Shown piece by piece: positions 48,301 through 62,529 of a DNA stretch of 64,000 nucleotides (within the stretch, counting starts at the first letter, position 1; each line of letters starts with the position of its first letter). Location: assembly GCA_001414485.1 (NCBI GenBank), contig LLEY01000127.1, forward strand, positions 1-64,000, read 5' to 3'. The stretch comes from Calycina herbarum (Eukaryota > Ascomycota > Leotiomycetes > Helotiales > Pezizellaceae). The notes beneath the pieces were generated by a model. The model made no database searches and was not told the DNA's origin. It saw only the letters and a program-made list of their open reading frames with translations. The position numbers were made by a program, and so were the translations under genes.

Positions 48301-50058
48301 ATATACCTCTCTTAAATATATAACGTTAATTATTAAACGCTTCTCTTTAGTAGTTCCTAGTTTAGCTATATACTCGTAAATAGACTTCGAGTTAGTATAT
48401 ATAATAAGAGAGACTTTAAAGAAAAGCATACTTTCTAGAGTTAACTTAATAGAAGTAGCAGCGTCGGAACCAGAGCTTATAATATATAATTCCAAGGCTA
48501 AAACGCTACGAGTTACCTACTTATACTTAGTAGATAACTAGTATAAAATATTAGCGTTGTCGTCCTTGTCTATAAGTACGATTACGTATCTAATTTATAA
48601 TAATAAATCCTTGTTATTTATAAAAGAACTATCTATAAAGGCATAGAGCTTAAGCGAGTTCTTATCTAATTTAATATATACAAGGCCTCTTATAGTATTG
48701 TCGATTTACTACTAGATTCGTTTATTAAGAAGAGTAATGTCGCTCTTTTATAAATCGGTTATTTAAGCTATATAGGATAGATCAAAAGCGGCTTCTAGCT
48801 AGGATATAGTTATAAGATATACCTCTCGAGCACGTTATATAATATATTAATCCTTAGTAGACACTATATAGGATAATCCCTTAGTATTAACAGTTATAGC
48901 TAGCGACTTTTATACTAAGTTTAAATTCTTAGTATTATCCTAGAAAAGTATAATTCTACCTTAATACTTAGTAATTAAGCCTCTATTAAACTTAATTAGA
49001 TAATCTACTATAAGTTGTTCTCTTTCTTTAGAAGAGAAGCTAGCTTTCTTAATTACTTGTTTCTCTTTAGTAAGAAAGGCAGTATTTATAAGTATAAGTA
49101 TATTATCTATTTAAAGGCCTATTATACTAAAAGAGTTAGCTTCCTTAGTATATAAGAGGCAGGGGTTGAAGGTGGATTAGAGTATAGAAAGCTTGTCTAT
49201 ATAGTACTTCTAGTATATTATAAACCAGTGTTACTAGCTTCTAGGATACTATATAAGAGCTTAATTACTTTAAAGAATAAACTCTCTTACTATAGATATC
49301 CTTCTAGTAGACATATAAAGAACTTCTGATTTAGTTCTATTAGGGATTAAGTATATACTTATATAATATCTTAACTCTATACTTAAAGTTCTAGAAAGAT
49401 AGTTATTAGTACTAGTATTATCCTTTAACTAACCCTTTAGATAGTAGAAGCTTAAGTAAGTACTAGTAACTTTCTAGTATTATTATATACTTAAATTACT
49501 AGCCTTAACTTTATAAAAGTAAGTACTATACCTTCAAGCTTAATATTATTAACAAATCAGAATCTAAAGATCTTAGTATCTAAAAGCAGTTCTTCCTAGG
49601 TAATTATCTTAAATACACTACGGTTTATAAGACTGTTGATTTCCTTTTAGTATAACTTAATATAAATTATACTATTATTAGCTATAAATACTTTAATATC
49701 GTAGTTATCTTCTATAAAGGAGATAAAGGTCTTAATATTAGTTAAAGTAACGTATTCCTTAGTATTATTATCTAAGGCCTCGATGTTAATCTCTTATATT
49801 AGAGTATTAGAAGATTAGTATAGCCTTAGATACTTTCGTAGTCTTTCTTATCTACGCTTTTGAATTTAACTTAGACTTAATATTAACTTTAAAAGGAGGC
49901 CTTACCTCGGTTATAGCTCCAGTAGATCTATATAAATATCCTATTATTCTAGAAGCTACTAGAGTTAGTAGCAAGTTCAAGGTCGAATTAGAAGATCTCG
50001 TTTATGATTTTATAAGCAGAGTAAAGCCTCCTTATTCTCCTAGTACTAGTGAGCTTAT
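48301..50058 (-). pseudogene. Copia RT / RNase H remnant
   Basis: RNase H about 48301-48495 reads from ELYIISSGSDAATSIKLTLE through LIIYTNSKSIYEYIAKLGTT to TKEKRLIINVIYLRE, the fungal Copia arrangement (active-site Asp altered to Asn in YTNS). RT is at about 49350-49800: KEINSLINRSVFKIIT, FVNNIKLEGIVLTFIKLRLV and VLT-ASTI, matching the Copia GVF..RFVDEIKNEG..SRLVVQ..LTQSPT order with stops. Gypsy-A inserted just 3' of the RNase H. Confidence 0.8.
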
Positions 50059-50300
50059 TATCAGGGCTTATAGTAAGTGCTAATGAATTAAACTACAGAG
50101 GCTATCTATATATAAGAAGATTCGATTGTCCTTTCTAAGCTAGAGTCCTTACTAACTTATATACTCAGTTAGCTCTTTCTAGAGAGTTCTGCTAAGGGTA
50201 CTCTCGAAGGTTCTATTACGTCTATGCGTTGCTAAGCGAGGTCACGTGAATACGTCGCTAGAGTACTCCGAGACTTATTCCACGGGTATAACCCTTAATA
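50059..50300 (-). repeat. 3' LTR of Gypsy-B
   Basis: 242 bp, TATCAGGGCTTATAG to AACCCTTAATA; keeps GAGGTCACGTGAATACG. Confidence 0.92.
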
Positions 50301-53300
50301 TTACCTCTCTTCCTACTCTTAAAGATAGGTATCTAGGGCTACTATGTCCTCTAACTTAGTAGTAGGTTTCTATATTAGGTTTGCGTATCCTGTCTATTTA
50401 ACCTTATACTCGAGTCGAGTACGAGAGCCTTTCCCTAAGAGCTTCTTTTACTGTTAACCTAGTATTCTTTTAACTTACTATTCTATAGTATTATCTACTA
50501 ATATTATAGGTAGTTAATCATCGTCTATAATTTGACTAGGCAGCGGGTCTATAGCTGCTAGCCTTAATAAGTCTATATTAAAGACATTATAGATACTAGG
50601 TAGGGTGTCTAGCTTATATATAGGCGGGCTAATAACCTCGATAACTGTGAACTTAGTAGATCGAGTGTCTAGTTTCTTACTAGCTCTATCTATCTATATA
50701 TTCCGTAAGCTTAAGTAAACCTTGTCTCTAATCTTATATATAGAAGCGGTATTCTATAAACGATTTACTTAAGTCTCCTAGTCTTATTATACTCTTACTA
50801 TTAATGATTATACCTATTCTATAATAGCCTTAATCTTTGCTACTATTACTTCGCCCTTTTAAATTAGTGTTTTTATGTTTATAGGTGCTACGACGTCTGT
50901 TAAGAGGTCGATAGTCTATAATAGATAGCCGTGGCTAAGTTAGAAAGAGCTTATACCTGTTAATATTAAATCCTATCTATTAAAAGCTAGCTATACTACT
51001 AGCAGCTAGTTAGCCTAGTCGTTCTAAGCTATATTAATCTACTACTATAGAAGCGTCTCGACTTTAGTATTTACCTGTTCCGTTAACCCGTTAGTTTGTA
51101 GATAGAAGGCTATAGAGATCCGTTGTTTAATCTATAAGAAGTTACAAAGCGTCTTCTATACTTATCTAATGAATTACAGGCCTCTATTAGACACTATTAC
51201 TCTTAGTAGTTTATATAAGCTATAGTATATAGTAATAAATAAGCGAGTAAATTCCTCTGATAATATAGTCGAGTTATAAGCTGTAAGAAGCATCTCTTTA
51301 CCTAAACAGTCTATGAATACTGCTATTATATTAAAGCCTTTACTTATAGATAGTAGTCTAATAAAGTAGATAGAGATCTTCTACTATTACTACTTAGGAA
51401 TTAGTAAGAGACGAAGCAGGCCTTGTTTATAATCCCTCTAGACCTTAGTATGTTTATAAACTCTATAGTTATAGATAAACTACTTAACTATAGTCTATAG
51501 GTTTAGTTAGAAGAACTCTCTTAAGACTATTATAATTATCCCGTTCTTGCTAGGATAGCTTATAAGTGTAGAATCATAGAGTTCCTATATAATTATAGTC
51601 TATAGCGGCTTATAGTCGGGGACCTATAGTCTGCCTCTAAACTATAAATTACCGTTCTTATTAACTAAGTAGTTAGAGATAGAGACTTTAACTAGAGAAG
51701 CGAGGTTTACTAGAAACACTCTATCTTCTTAGTAGATAGTGTTTATAAGACGTCTAAAGTCCTTGTCTTATACCTTTCTCTCTTCCTAGAGGTTCTATAG
51801 TTGGTCTATAAACGCTTGCTACGTTGTTATATTGCTTACTTGATTCCTCCTGTTTATTAATACTAGTACTAGCTATATAGTATTTCTTTGAATTATTCTG
51901 TCTAGAATTAATTATACTATTCTATAATTAAGGTATTTATCTCCCTTCTCTAGGAGGTCTTAGTCCCTCCTTATTAATACATCTAGTAGTCCTCTCTCTT
52001 TACCTAGGCGGTATTAGATTATTAGGTTAAACTTGCTAAGTATTAACTACTACTATATTTGTCTTTTAGATAGTTTATAGACTATTATAAAGTACTTAAG
52101 ATTCTTATAATCTATAAGTATTATAAACTATCTAATACTTTTTAACTTTACTTTCTATTTCTTAAGATAACGAATAATAGCTAATAACTCTTTATTATAT
52201 ATTAGGTAATTATATTTAGTAGGTGTGTGTTTCTTTAAGAAGAAGGCTATAGGCTATAAGACGCTATTCTTTACTTAAGAGAGTATACCTCTTAAGTAAT
52301 ATCTAGAGGAGTCTATCTCTAGGACTGTCTCGTAATCTAGGTTAAACTAAGCTAGTACTAGGGCCTTTATAAAGGCCTGCTTTAACTGTTCGAAGGCTCT
52401 ATTTGCTTCGTCTGTTTATTAGAAGGATATATCCTTTTTAACGAGTTTATAGAGAAGAGCTATAATCTATGAAAAGTCTTTAATAAACTGTTAATAGAAA
52501 TTCGTAAATCCTAGGAAGCTAAGGACGTCTTTTGCTGTTATTAGTGCTTTCTAATCTATAATAGCTTATATTTTAGCTAGGTCTATTTATAAACCTTTCT
52601 CTACTTCTATAATAAACCTAAGATACTTTGTAGACTATACTTTAAATTCGTACTTATTAATATTAAGCTATAGCCTAGTATCTTAAAGCCTTTATATTAC
52701 TTTACGAATATGCTTACGGTGCTAGTTACAGGTACTGTTTATAAAGACTAAGACATCGTCGACATATACTAAGACAAAGTTATCTAAGAACTCTTAAAGT
52801 ATATAATTAATATACCACTAGAAAGTGCTAGGAGTATTTATAAGTCTAAAAGAGGTAATAAGCTATTTAAAAAGCCTAAAGTGTATCTAGAAAGCTGTTT
52901 TCTACTCGTCTCCTTTCTTAATTCGTATCTTATAAAATATAGTAATAATATCTATTTTTATAAACTACTTTGCTTTTCTAATCTAGTTAAGTATCTCTTA
53001 GATTAAGAGTAATAGATAGCGGTCCTTATAGGTTAACTTATTTAGTGTCTAGTAGTTATAACAGAACTATAGGCCCTCTCCTAGCTTCTATACAAAGAGT
53101 ACTAGCGCAGCTGCTAGAGAGTTGCTTACTTAAATAAATTCCTTATCTAGTAGCTCTATTAGGGTTTTATAGAGTACTAATAGCTCGTTCTATAATATAT
53201 TATAGAGTGGCCTCTATAGAACTGTCTCCTTAGATCCGCTATCTATCTATAAAAGCTTAATACTATGATTAATTCCTTATTAGTATACTAGTAACTTGTT

Positions 53301-55084
53301 TACTTCTTTTCTATTGAAAGCTAGGTAGAATTCTAGACCGATCTAGCTAGGTAGCTTTATCCGCGGGTCTATATACTTCTTCTCTACTAACGCTTTACTA
53401 ATATCTACAAGGCTGGCTAAGAAAACTTATAGCTTACGTTTATAATCTATAAGAAAGTAGAAGACGGCTATGCTTACTTACTTATAGGAGTAAGACTTTT
53501 CTAGCTTACTATAAACTTCTAACCTAGAGTCTTAGAAGAGCAAGTATCCCTTAGTAGTATTAAGTAAAGCTTGCTCTTTCCTTAACTAAGATTTTCCTAG
53601 AATTATTTTATAGCTCTTAATCTTAGAGACTACGTAAGTATAAACCCGTTTCTACTAGTAGCCTCTAATATCTATATTAAAAGATACTACTTAGGATATA
53701 GTATTCTCTAATACTCCTTCTACTAACTATAAATACCTTAGTATGATTTATATATAAGAGAGCTAATAATAATAAACAAAACAATCTAAAATAATTCTAT
53801 AGACTAAATACCCTAAATCTACTAAGGCTTATAAAGTAGCTACTCTATTTACTAAAGCCGATATAAGAAGAGGTTTTTCGTCTATATATTCCTACTTAAA
53901 ATATCTCTAAGTGTCTATTACTAATAACTCCCTTCGTCGCCCCTACCTACGCTTTCTAATAAGAGCTACTAGTTTTCCGAATCTAAGGAGACATTACCGT
54001 CTTCTTCTTCTAATTCTAGTACTACCTCTTTAACCTCTACCTTCTGTTTATAGACTAAATCCGCTGTTATAGGTCGCTTTAGTAGTCTATACAGATATTC
54101 TTAAATAAAATAACTAGTAGCTTTATACTAAAGACAGCGACTAGTATAAGCACGGTTGCTTCGTTCTTCCTAGGACACCTATTTAGTATACTTAGTACTA
54201 GTTATTAAGACTTTAGTAGGTGCCGGTTCCTAATCTATACCTTCTATAGATACCTTATAGGTGACTTTTAGTCTATTAGTAATATTACTACTTATTACCT
54301 ACTATATAGTATCTGTTAAGCGTTTCTAAAAGGTCTATAGTGTTTCTAGGAGAGTCTAGGCCCTAGATCTTAATATTCGAGCTTTATAAGCCTTTAAGCA
54401 GTTGTTCGTTTCTTTAATAATAGAGTAGTAAGACTCGAAGTTAGATTAAGAAGGAACTGTGATTATTACCTTAACTAACTCGTTACTAAGGATTCGGTTA
54501 AGAGATACCTTCTTTACGTTATCTAGCTAAGATCCTCCTCTAGACTCTATAAGTAGGGCTTGCTATTCTGTAAAGACCTCTAGGAATAGTCTTAAGCTCT
54601 AGTAGAAGGATTCTAGCTTTCGTTATACTCTTTCCTTAGCTTATAGGTCTCTAAATATAAACTCTACTCGATCTAAGAAATCACTACTATTAACTAGCTC
54701 TGGCTTGCTCTATTCCTATATCTATACTTCTATTCTATAGAGCGCCTTACTCTATAGAGATCTGTTAAGTACTTAAAACTTAATATATTTAGTATATCTA
54801 TAGTAGTCGACTTCGATTTTAGCTCGTGCTTATTATAACTAAGCTTCTAGCTTGTTCGAGTCTCTATAGAATTCTAGTAGCGGAGGAAGAGATTTCCTAG
54901 GTTTATTATCGTTATAGACTATCTATAAGCGAGCTTCCTTATCCTTCTTTTACTTATTTATAATCTGTAGACGATCGTTCTCTTAGGTAGATATTAACTA
55001 ATTCTACTATTCTTAAATATACTATAGAAACTAGGCGGGTAGCTAATTTAGTATACCGTCTTCTTATAGTTCTTCTATTGTCTA

Positions 55085-55262
55085 TAAGTTCTATAAATGC
55101 TGTGAAATAGCTTATAAGTTCTAGTATTACTATAAAGGCTCGATGTGTTCTAGTGTTACTAAAATAGCCCGATGTGTTCTAGTGTTACTATAAAGGCCTG
55201 ATGTGTTCTAGTGTTACTAAAATAGCCCGATATGTTCTAATATTACTATAAAGGCCCGTTGT
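55085..55262. repeat. 29-bp minisatellite in the leader of Gypsy-B
   Basis: About six tandem copies of the same unit as in Gypsy-A, with the same two alternating centres. Copy number differs between the sisters. Confidence 0.85.
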
Positions 55263-55279
55263 TTTTGAATCGAATCTAA

Positions 55280-55432
55280 TATCAGGGCTTATAGTAAGTG
55301 CTAATGAATTAAACTATAGAGGCTGTCTATATATAAGAAGATTCGATTATCCTTTCTAAGCTAGAGTCCTTACTAACTTATATACTCAGTTAGCTCTTTC
55401 TAGAGGGTTCTACTAAGGGTACTCTCGAAGGT
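55280..55432 (-). repeat. First part of the 5' LTR of Gypsy-B
   Basis: Matches the first 153 bp of the partner LTR and stops at CTCGAAGGT, where the Helentron begins. Confidence 0.93.
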
Positions 55433-56079
55433 GCCTTCGTACTCTTAGCTTACTAAGAGAAGAAGGTTACTAAAAAAGATTCTAGCCGAATACTACGAGA
55501 GGGCTAAAAAAATAAGCGAGTTTTCGTCACGTTTTTGTTATATTATCGATAGATTATACGGTAGAGTCTAAAATAGACGTGGTATAGAATATCGTATATA
55601 AGTAAGGCTTGGTAATAGGCTTTTATATTACCTTTGGTCGTGTAACTACATTTCTTTTCGTTATCGTAGGTCTTATCTAACGTGATAACTTTCACCTTAT
55701 AGTAGAATCTTATACTAAGGACGACTCTTATATTCTATTTTGCTAAATATCGGAGTAGAGGTCTATAGTTACGTATAGAGGCGTTCTGCATCTGTACTAG
55801 TGTAGAAGTAAACACTTATATCTCGACAACGTCCGGGAATCTAGAGAAACAATTATTAATCTTTTACTATCCGTCTTTTGTCTATACTTTATATATAAAC
55901 TACTCTAGTAGTGTCCTTGTATAAATACAACAGTTAACTTGGTTTCGGGAATAGCTTCTTCTACTCTACTACCCGCTACTTCTTATATATCTTAAATATC
56001 TAGTTCTTAGGTCTAGCCTTATCCTAATAGTGTAGAATAGCTGCTTGTAAATCAACAGCGGATGCGTGTAATTAAACTT

Positions 56080-59000
56080 TAAAGGGCAAAGGTTTAGGAG
56101 CTAGAGCGACAAGTGTAGCAGTGTAAACTTGCTAATATAGCTAGACTGCTAGAAAACCAGAGTAAAAGGTTTAAGGTACGAGACTTAAATCTAGATATTA
56201 AGTTCTAGGACTAATAGTATAAGCGTGATAAAGCTTCCGACGCCCGGATAAAGCGGCAGAAGGTGAATGAAGAACGAGAAGCTGCTTATAAAGAGAATTT
56301 GAGACCTTCTAGTCCTACTACTATTGAGCGTAACTGGGAACTCTGGCGTAAGGGTGTAGAAGCACGTTGTCTCAAAGAACGTGAGCAGAAAGCTTTACGA
56401 GATAAGGCAAGGTTAGGAGCTAGGGCTGTATCTAGGCTGCCGGTAGCTAGCTAGCGAGGTAATAACCTAAGTATAAGGAGGCAGATCGTAGGTATAGAAG
56501 ACAGTAGATCGAGGTATAGTTGCCTATTCTAGATCTAGAAATTGTTACTTATAGTTTCATTTCTAGGACAAGGAATGTCTTACTCTTAGCGCTCGACTAT
56601 AATAGCATAATCCTATCTTTCCTAAGATAGGAGTTCGAATATATAGGAAGCGTTTTATCTAAATTCCTAGAGGTTATTACGCTAGATATTCAGATGTTCT
56701 ATATAAGAGCGTATTAGGGAGCTATTATACACGCCTCTATACGACTACCTTATAGGATATACAGAGGCCTATTCCAAGCGGACTATGCTATTTCTATCTC
56801 TCTTTAAGATGAAAATTTATAGTACTACCTTTAAGAAACTTAAACTAGACCGGATTCCTACATAGTTGATAATAATCGACTATCTCTCTATCTAACTTAT
56901 AATTCCTATATTATAAAAAAGAAAATTCCGCTATTATCTACTAGGAACTTTGTTAACCGATTATTCTACTAAGATTATCCTACTACGCTTCGAGACCTTA
57001 ATATTGTTAAAGAATGCTTTATTACTCGTGCTTATATTATTAGTACCTTTCTAAAGCTTACTTCTAGTGCTTATAAAGGTATTAGTTATAGAAGGGCACG
57101 CGGTTATTATGTTATTATAAAACAGGACCCGAGTAACATCCTTATAATCCTCTCTACTAAAAGGTTATAAGATTATACTACTATTATAGTAAGCTGGGAA
57201 AGAGAGACTCCGCCGTTAGAGGAGAACCTCGCTCGCTTCTGCTCTGTTAGCAAGGGTAAGGTCTTATAAGCTTTATTATAGCTCTACGCTTACAACCCTA
57301 TATATAAATTCGTAACTATTGACTATAAGCTGTTAGACTCTTAGCCTAAAGACCACATCCCCTAAGAGATTCGAGATGCTTTTATTACTCTTTAGACTAG
57401 TATAGCTTCTCCTGTTTAAGATAAGCGAGAGGGATACGCAACTTCTTTGAAAGACGGCTTGTTTAAGAATAAGCTTGATATAGAAGTAGAAGATACTAAG
57501 CTAGGAACAATTCTTACCCGGTCCTTCTTTTCCGACTTCTACAGCTAGGATCCACAGCCTACTAAGGCTCTGCTAGCTAGTCTTCACACTATTCTAGAAA
57601 GTAAGGAGTCCGAGAGGTTACCTAGTATATCTAGATTGATTCCTATTTATAGTCGGGCCCCGCTAACAGGTACTACTATATAAGAGCTACACTTAGGTCT
57701 TCTGCGTAGAGAAAACTCTACTGGTCTAAGAATAGCGACCTCTCCTAACCTAGTTAACCCTTATATTACTTATAAGAGTGCTTCTAGACTGCTACTTCTT
57801 AACTCGTTTACCAACCCTGTATACTTTATAGGTGCTTTCCTAACCCTATTTCCGTATAGTATTAGAGGGCATCTAGGTGATATAGATAGGAGTCGTCTTT
57901 AAAAGGTGTTACTTCAAGACTTTATAAAATATACTATGTTATATTACTCCTACTTATAGGTAATACCCTTTTAGTATTATATATAGTAACTAATATTCTA
58001 GATTCTCTTAATACTATAACTTTATATTCTACATCTACGACCTGATTCTCATCTGATAGGCATGTCTTAGAAACTATCTCTAGGTTAAAAAGGGTTATTA
58101 GAGTACTACTACTATAGATCTAGCGAGACTTTCCGGTAATAAGCTATATACTACTACTATTCAATTCTAAAACAAGTCTAAAATCACGAACCTAGTAGTT
58201 TATACCTTAATTAATAATATAAGAATTATTTCGTCCTTTAATCTAGAGTCTTTTAGAGAAAAGATAAGACTCTAAAACCTTATTTTCGAGAAGATTAGTC
58301 GTTTTAGGCTTCCGCTTATTTAGTTTACTCTTAATCCCTATAATATAGGGAATATCTTTATTATTAAGCTAGCTAGGGAAGATATTAGCCTAGACGACAT
58401 AGCTATCCAGTCGCGCTTACTTAAGTTAACGCTAAAGAATCCAACTCTAGTAGCTTAATACTTCTATACTATTATTACTATATTCTTCGACTGTTTTTTC
58501 AAGTGTCTATCTTAAGAGGCTGGCATGTTTAGTACTATTTCTTCGTACTTTGGGGTAGTAGAGTTAACGACCTAGATAATATTATACCTTTACGGATTTG
58601 CCTAGCTATCTAGGAACTTTGGCGCTATAAACTTATCCTAGCGGTTAGCTGACGACAGTGAATTCCAGGGTCGACTTATTACCTATATAAAGTTAATAGT
58701 AAAGGAGACAGTTGATCTTATATTTAGTTAGCGGTTTACTACGACAGAACCTCCTAGCTCGGCTACCTTTAGTATACTTGACTATATAACCTCTAAAGAG
58801 TTTTAAGATACTCTTAGTATCGACTCTAATAATATTACTACTAAGGTGTAAATACATGTCTATACTTACACCTATACTAAATATCAAAGGAAGGATATAA
58901 AAGCTTGCCTTAGTACTTAATAAGCAGATAATAAGTATAAGGGTCCGAGGTCGTAAAAATCCCTTCTTCAGATCTGCCGTTTCCTGTTTCTAAAGCTACT

Positions 59001-62000
59001 AGTGCTAGAATCTATTATAACAGCTGAGGGTTTTATATAGATATAGAGAAATCATTAGTTTATTAATAAATATAACTCTATTATCTCTTCTATAATCAGA
59101 TATAACCACGATATTAATTTTACACCTTTATCGCCGAAGGTCCTTATAGCTGTCTACTATATAACCAACTATATTACAAAGTCCTAGACGGATCGTGGTT
59201 AGCTTATACTTGCCGCTGCTGTTCTAAAGAAATCTTAGGAGGTTGCTGAAGCTAAAGCTACTTTAAACATTGGTTTACCAGTCCCTCTACTACTAGATAT
59301 AGCTAAATTTGTATTAAAGGCGTATTATAGATTTATAAGAGATACCGAGGTTAGAGCCTCTATAGTAGCTCATTTCCTTCTAAACCAACTATTATTCTAT
59401 ATACTATAAGGGGGTCGGTCTAGAACGATTAACTTTCACTAGGTAAAGACTGCTTTCTAGGCTACGCTTACTACGTTGCTAGATAATTCAAATCCTGATA
59501 TCGGTGTAACAGAGGTAGAACAGTATACTAAGTTTAACTTGGAAAGTCGGTATCCTTCTTTATATAAGAACTATAGAAAACGAGGTCTAAGACTAGTAGG
59601 TCTCTGTTTCTATAAGTATACTTCTTAAATCTTTATATAGACGTCAGCTGCTGCTGCTAGACGTACTATGTGCTTTTTGTTTAATAATATATACTTATAG
59701 TATATAACTCACGTCTAAGTCTTAGTAAACTTAAGCGAAGCACTAGCAACGCCTTCTCTATATAGAAGCTTTACTCGATTTTAAGAGGCGGACGAAAGTG
59801 TACAGCTAAATATATCTAGGACCTAGGATAAGATTAATAAGATATTACTTAGGTTGTTCTATTCTTAGGATAAACTTTCTTCGGCTTTCTTAGAAAACCA
59901 GCTCTAGGAACTTCGAGTCTCCGAATATAAGAACACATATATCTAGGACTAAGTTGTTTAATCTCTCCCTTTATATCTAGTACATCTATCTTAGAATGTT
60001 CTACTCTTATAGCGTAGTAAAGAAGCTGCTGATAAGGACTGGAGAGAGCGTGGTATTAAGTTTAATAACTACCTAGAGAGTGTAGATCATCATACTTACG
60101 ACGATAAGGAAGAGGTTAATATTAACCTCGACTTTGCTACCCTACTTCCTACCTAACACCATCTACTCTAGGCGGCTCTAGATATCCGTAGTAATGTAAA
60201 CTATAGCACTAGTAGGCTACGGGTCCTTCTTAATCTATTAGACACTAGCACACACTTTTATAATAGTACAACGGTTAAGGCGTAGGGTAAAGAACTTTAA
60301 ACAGATTCGGGATTAGAAACTTCCGCCTATGAGACCGTACCCTTGCTTCCTACTAATGATTAATCGGCATCCTTAGTCCTATCTCTAGACCTCTAACCTC
60401 TCTCCACAGCCTTACTACCTGCTCTATAGGCTATATTTCAAATTACTCCTACTACCGACTTAGCAGTTTCCTTGATTCAAAGCTATTACTAGCTTAATAG
60501 TAAACAGATACTTGTTATCTAAGCTTTGTTCAACTAGATCCTATATCCTATTATAGTAAATACTTCTAAGGATCAATTCCTACTATACCTTAGAGGGGTC
60601 GGTAGCGCTGGAAAGACTTATTTAATTAAGGCGTTTCTCTTTAGCCTCTCTATTATTCAGAGAGAAGAAGAAGTTCTCTTAACAGCTTCAACTAGGGCTA
60701 CAGCTGTAAATATTAGCGGCTCGACTTACTACTCTGCTCTTTCTTTGTTCGGTAACCAGCCTATACGCCCTGCTATAAAATTAAGGCTTGCTTATAAAAG
60801 AATCTTTATTCTTAATAAGGTTAGCATAGTAGGCCTTAAGGCCCTTGTCTAACTAGATAACCGCTACAACGCTATATAGGATCGAGACAGAGGGAGCTTA
60901 GCTATCTTTAGTAGCCTCTCTATTATAATCTATTTAGAGGACTTTAATTAATTCACTCCTGTAGGTAGCTACGTAATATAGAAGCAGGACATCTATAATA
61001 TCTAGGTACTTTAAGCTAGAAAGTTTATTTAGAACCGTTTTAAGAAGGTAGTTTTTCTTATAGAGTAGATATAACAAGCGGAAGACCTACAATTTCAAGC
61101 CCTATTAGAGAGAGCACGCTCTATAATATTAACCGAGGACGATGTAAATATCTTAAATTCTTAAACTATAGCGAAAAGAATAGTAAGAGGAGAGATTCCA
61201 CCAGATCGAGTAATAATCTAAGTTAATTAACTTCGCAAAGATGTTAACCTTACCTAGCTAGAAACCTTTACTAAAAAGAATATACAAAAGATCTATTTTT
61301 TCCTAGCTTAGTATAATATACTAAACATACCTACTGTCGATTATTCACTTCTTATTAGAATAATGTTTCGAGTAGGAGAAGCAGGTACTCTTAAAAGACC
61401 TAGGCTCTTTGCTTTTACTAAAGAGATACCTGTTATACTTTTATAAAACACGAAAACTAGTGCCGGTTTAGTTAATAGTATAACTAGAACTATAGAGAGG
61501 GTAATCTTAGATATAAATACGTAACGTAAGTACCTTCTTATACTTATATACCGCCTTACTAATAATCGAGAAGCTACCTAGATCGAGCTAGACGACCTTT
61601 ACGTCTTATATACCTCTCTACTTCTATACGTCCTAGTACGCCCTACTTATGAGTATAACCTCTCATTCTCTAATATTCCCGAGAAACTGGTTCCTATTCT
61701 CTCTATTGAAATAAGAGGACAGATATTAGAACTGTTAGGCCTTCTATTCCGCTAGCACCAAGTTCTATTAACTCTTAGATTTGTAATTACAGATTATAAG
61801 TGCTAGAGTTCTATATTTGCTAACCTTATTCTTAACCTGAAGTTTCTAGCTTAACGTAGGCTAGACTTATATAAGAAATAGATATTAATAAACGTCTAGC
61901 TCGAGAGGCTGAAAACACTAGTAGGGGTCTGGTTACAAGAACCTATTACGCTTGCTGATATATAAGCTTCTCTATATAAAGACCTTGAGCTTGAGATTTT

Positions 62001-62240
62001 GCGTTTAGAGGATATCGAGCGAGATACTATTCGCTTATAGACTGTATAATATCCCCTCTATTATATGTTTAATTATTATATAGGCCTTATCTATGCGGTT
62101 ATAATTTATAAATCAACTAGCTTCTTCTATATATTAAAGTTATAAATAGATTAATATGCTTAGAGGTTTGAGGATATAATCCTAATAGAGGGTTTTAAGC
62201 GAGGCTGGCCAGGCCTATATACGAGCCTCTTACTTTAAGT
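56080..62240 (+). pseudogene. Rep/PIF1-helicase remnant of the Helentron
   Basis: The N-terminal part is a charged, coiled-coil-like region (about 56060-56455; 63 codons still open at 56263-56454). Next comes a Helitron-like N domain, about 57830-58640: FPYSIRGHLGDIDR and ISSYFGVVE, then a LYLYG stretch where the HUH His residues are expected, apparently mutated. The helicase runs about 60500-61860: GVGSAGKTYLIKAF (Walker A, 60595-60635), LEDFN-FTPVGSY (PIF1 GDFxQxxPV, about 60935-60975), and YKCQSS-type end motifs mutated near 61800. Rolling-circle nickase and helicase in one chain is the Helitron hallmark. Dense stops; not functional. Borders approximate. Confidence 0.75.
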
Positions 62241-62529
62241 AAACACTTTAAGAAAACTGTTTAAGTAAATATACTAACATATTAATAAGAGTAAAAATGC
62301 CGGCAGAGTAAGGTAAACTAGGTTAGAGAGTAGATCCCTTATTCTTAGCTATAATACGAGGTATATCCTCTATCTCTTATATAAGAATCCCTAGGATTTA
62401 TTTTCTAGTCTTACCTCTTAGCTTTGCTTTTAATTTAATTTCTAGTAGAGGAAAATTAATATATTTCTCTTTTCGATTATACTTCTACTACTTATTATTC
62501 TTATAATAAGTTATACTCTTTCTCGATAC

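Noticed and set aside
48169..48495. Minus-strand 108-codon ORF as a possible gene
   Set aside because: Its first half is Copia RNase H and its last part runs across the ATATA duplication into the Gypsy-A LTR; a chance fusion at the insertion border.
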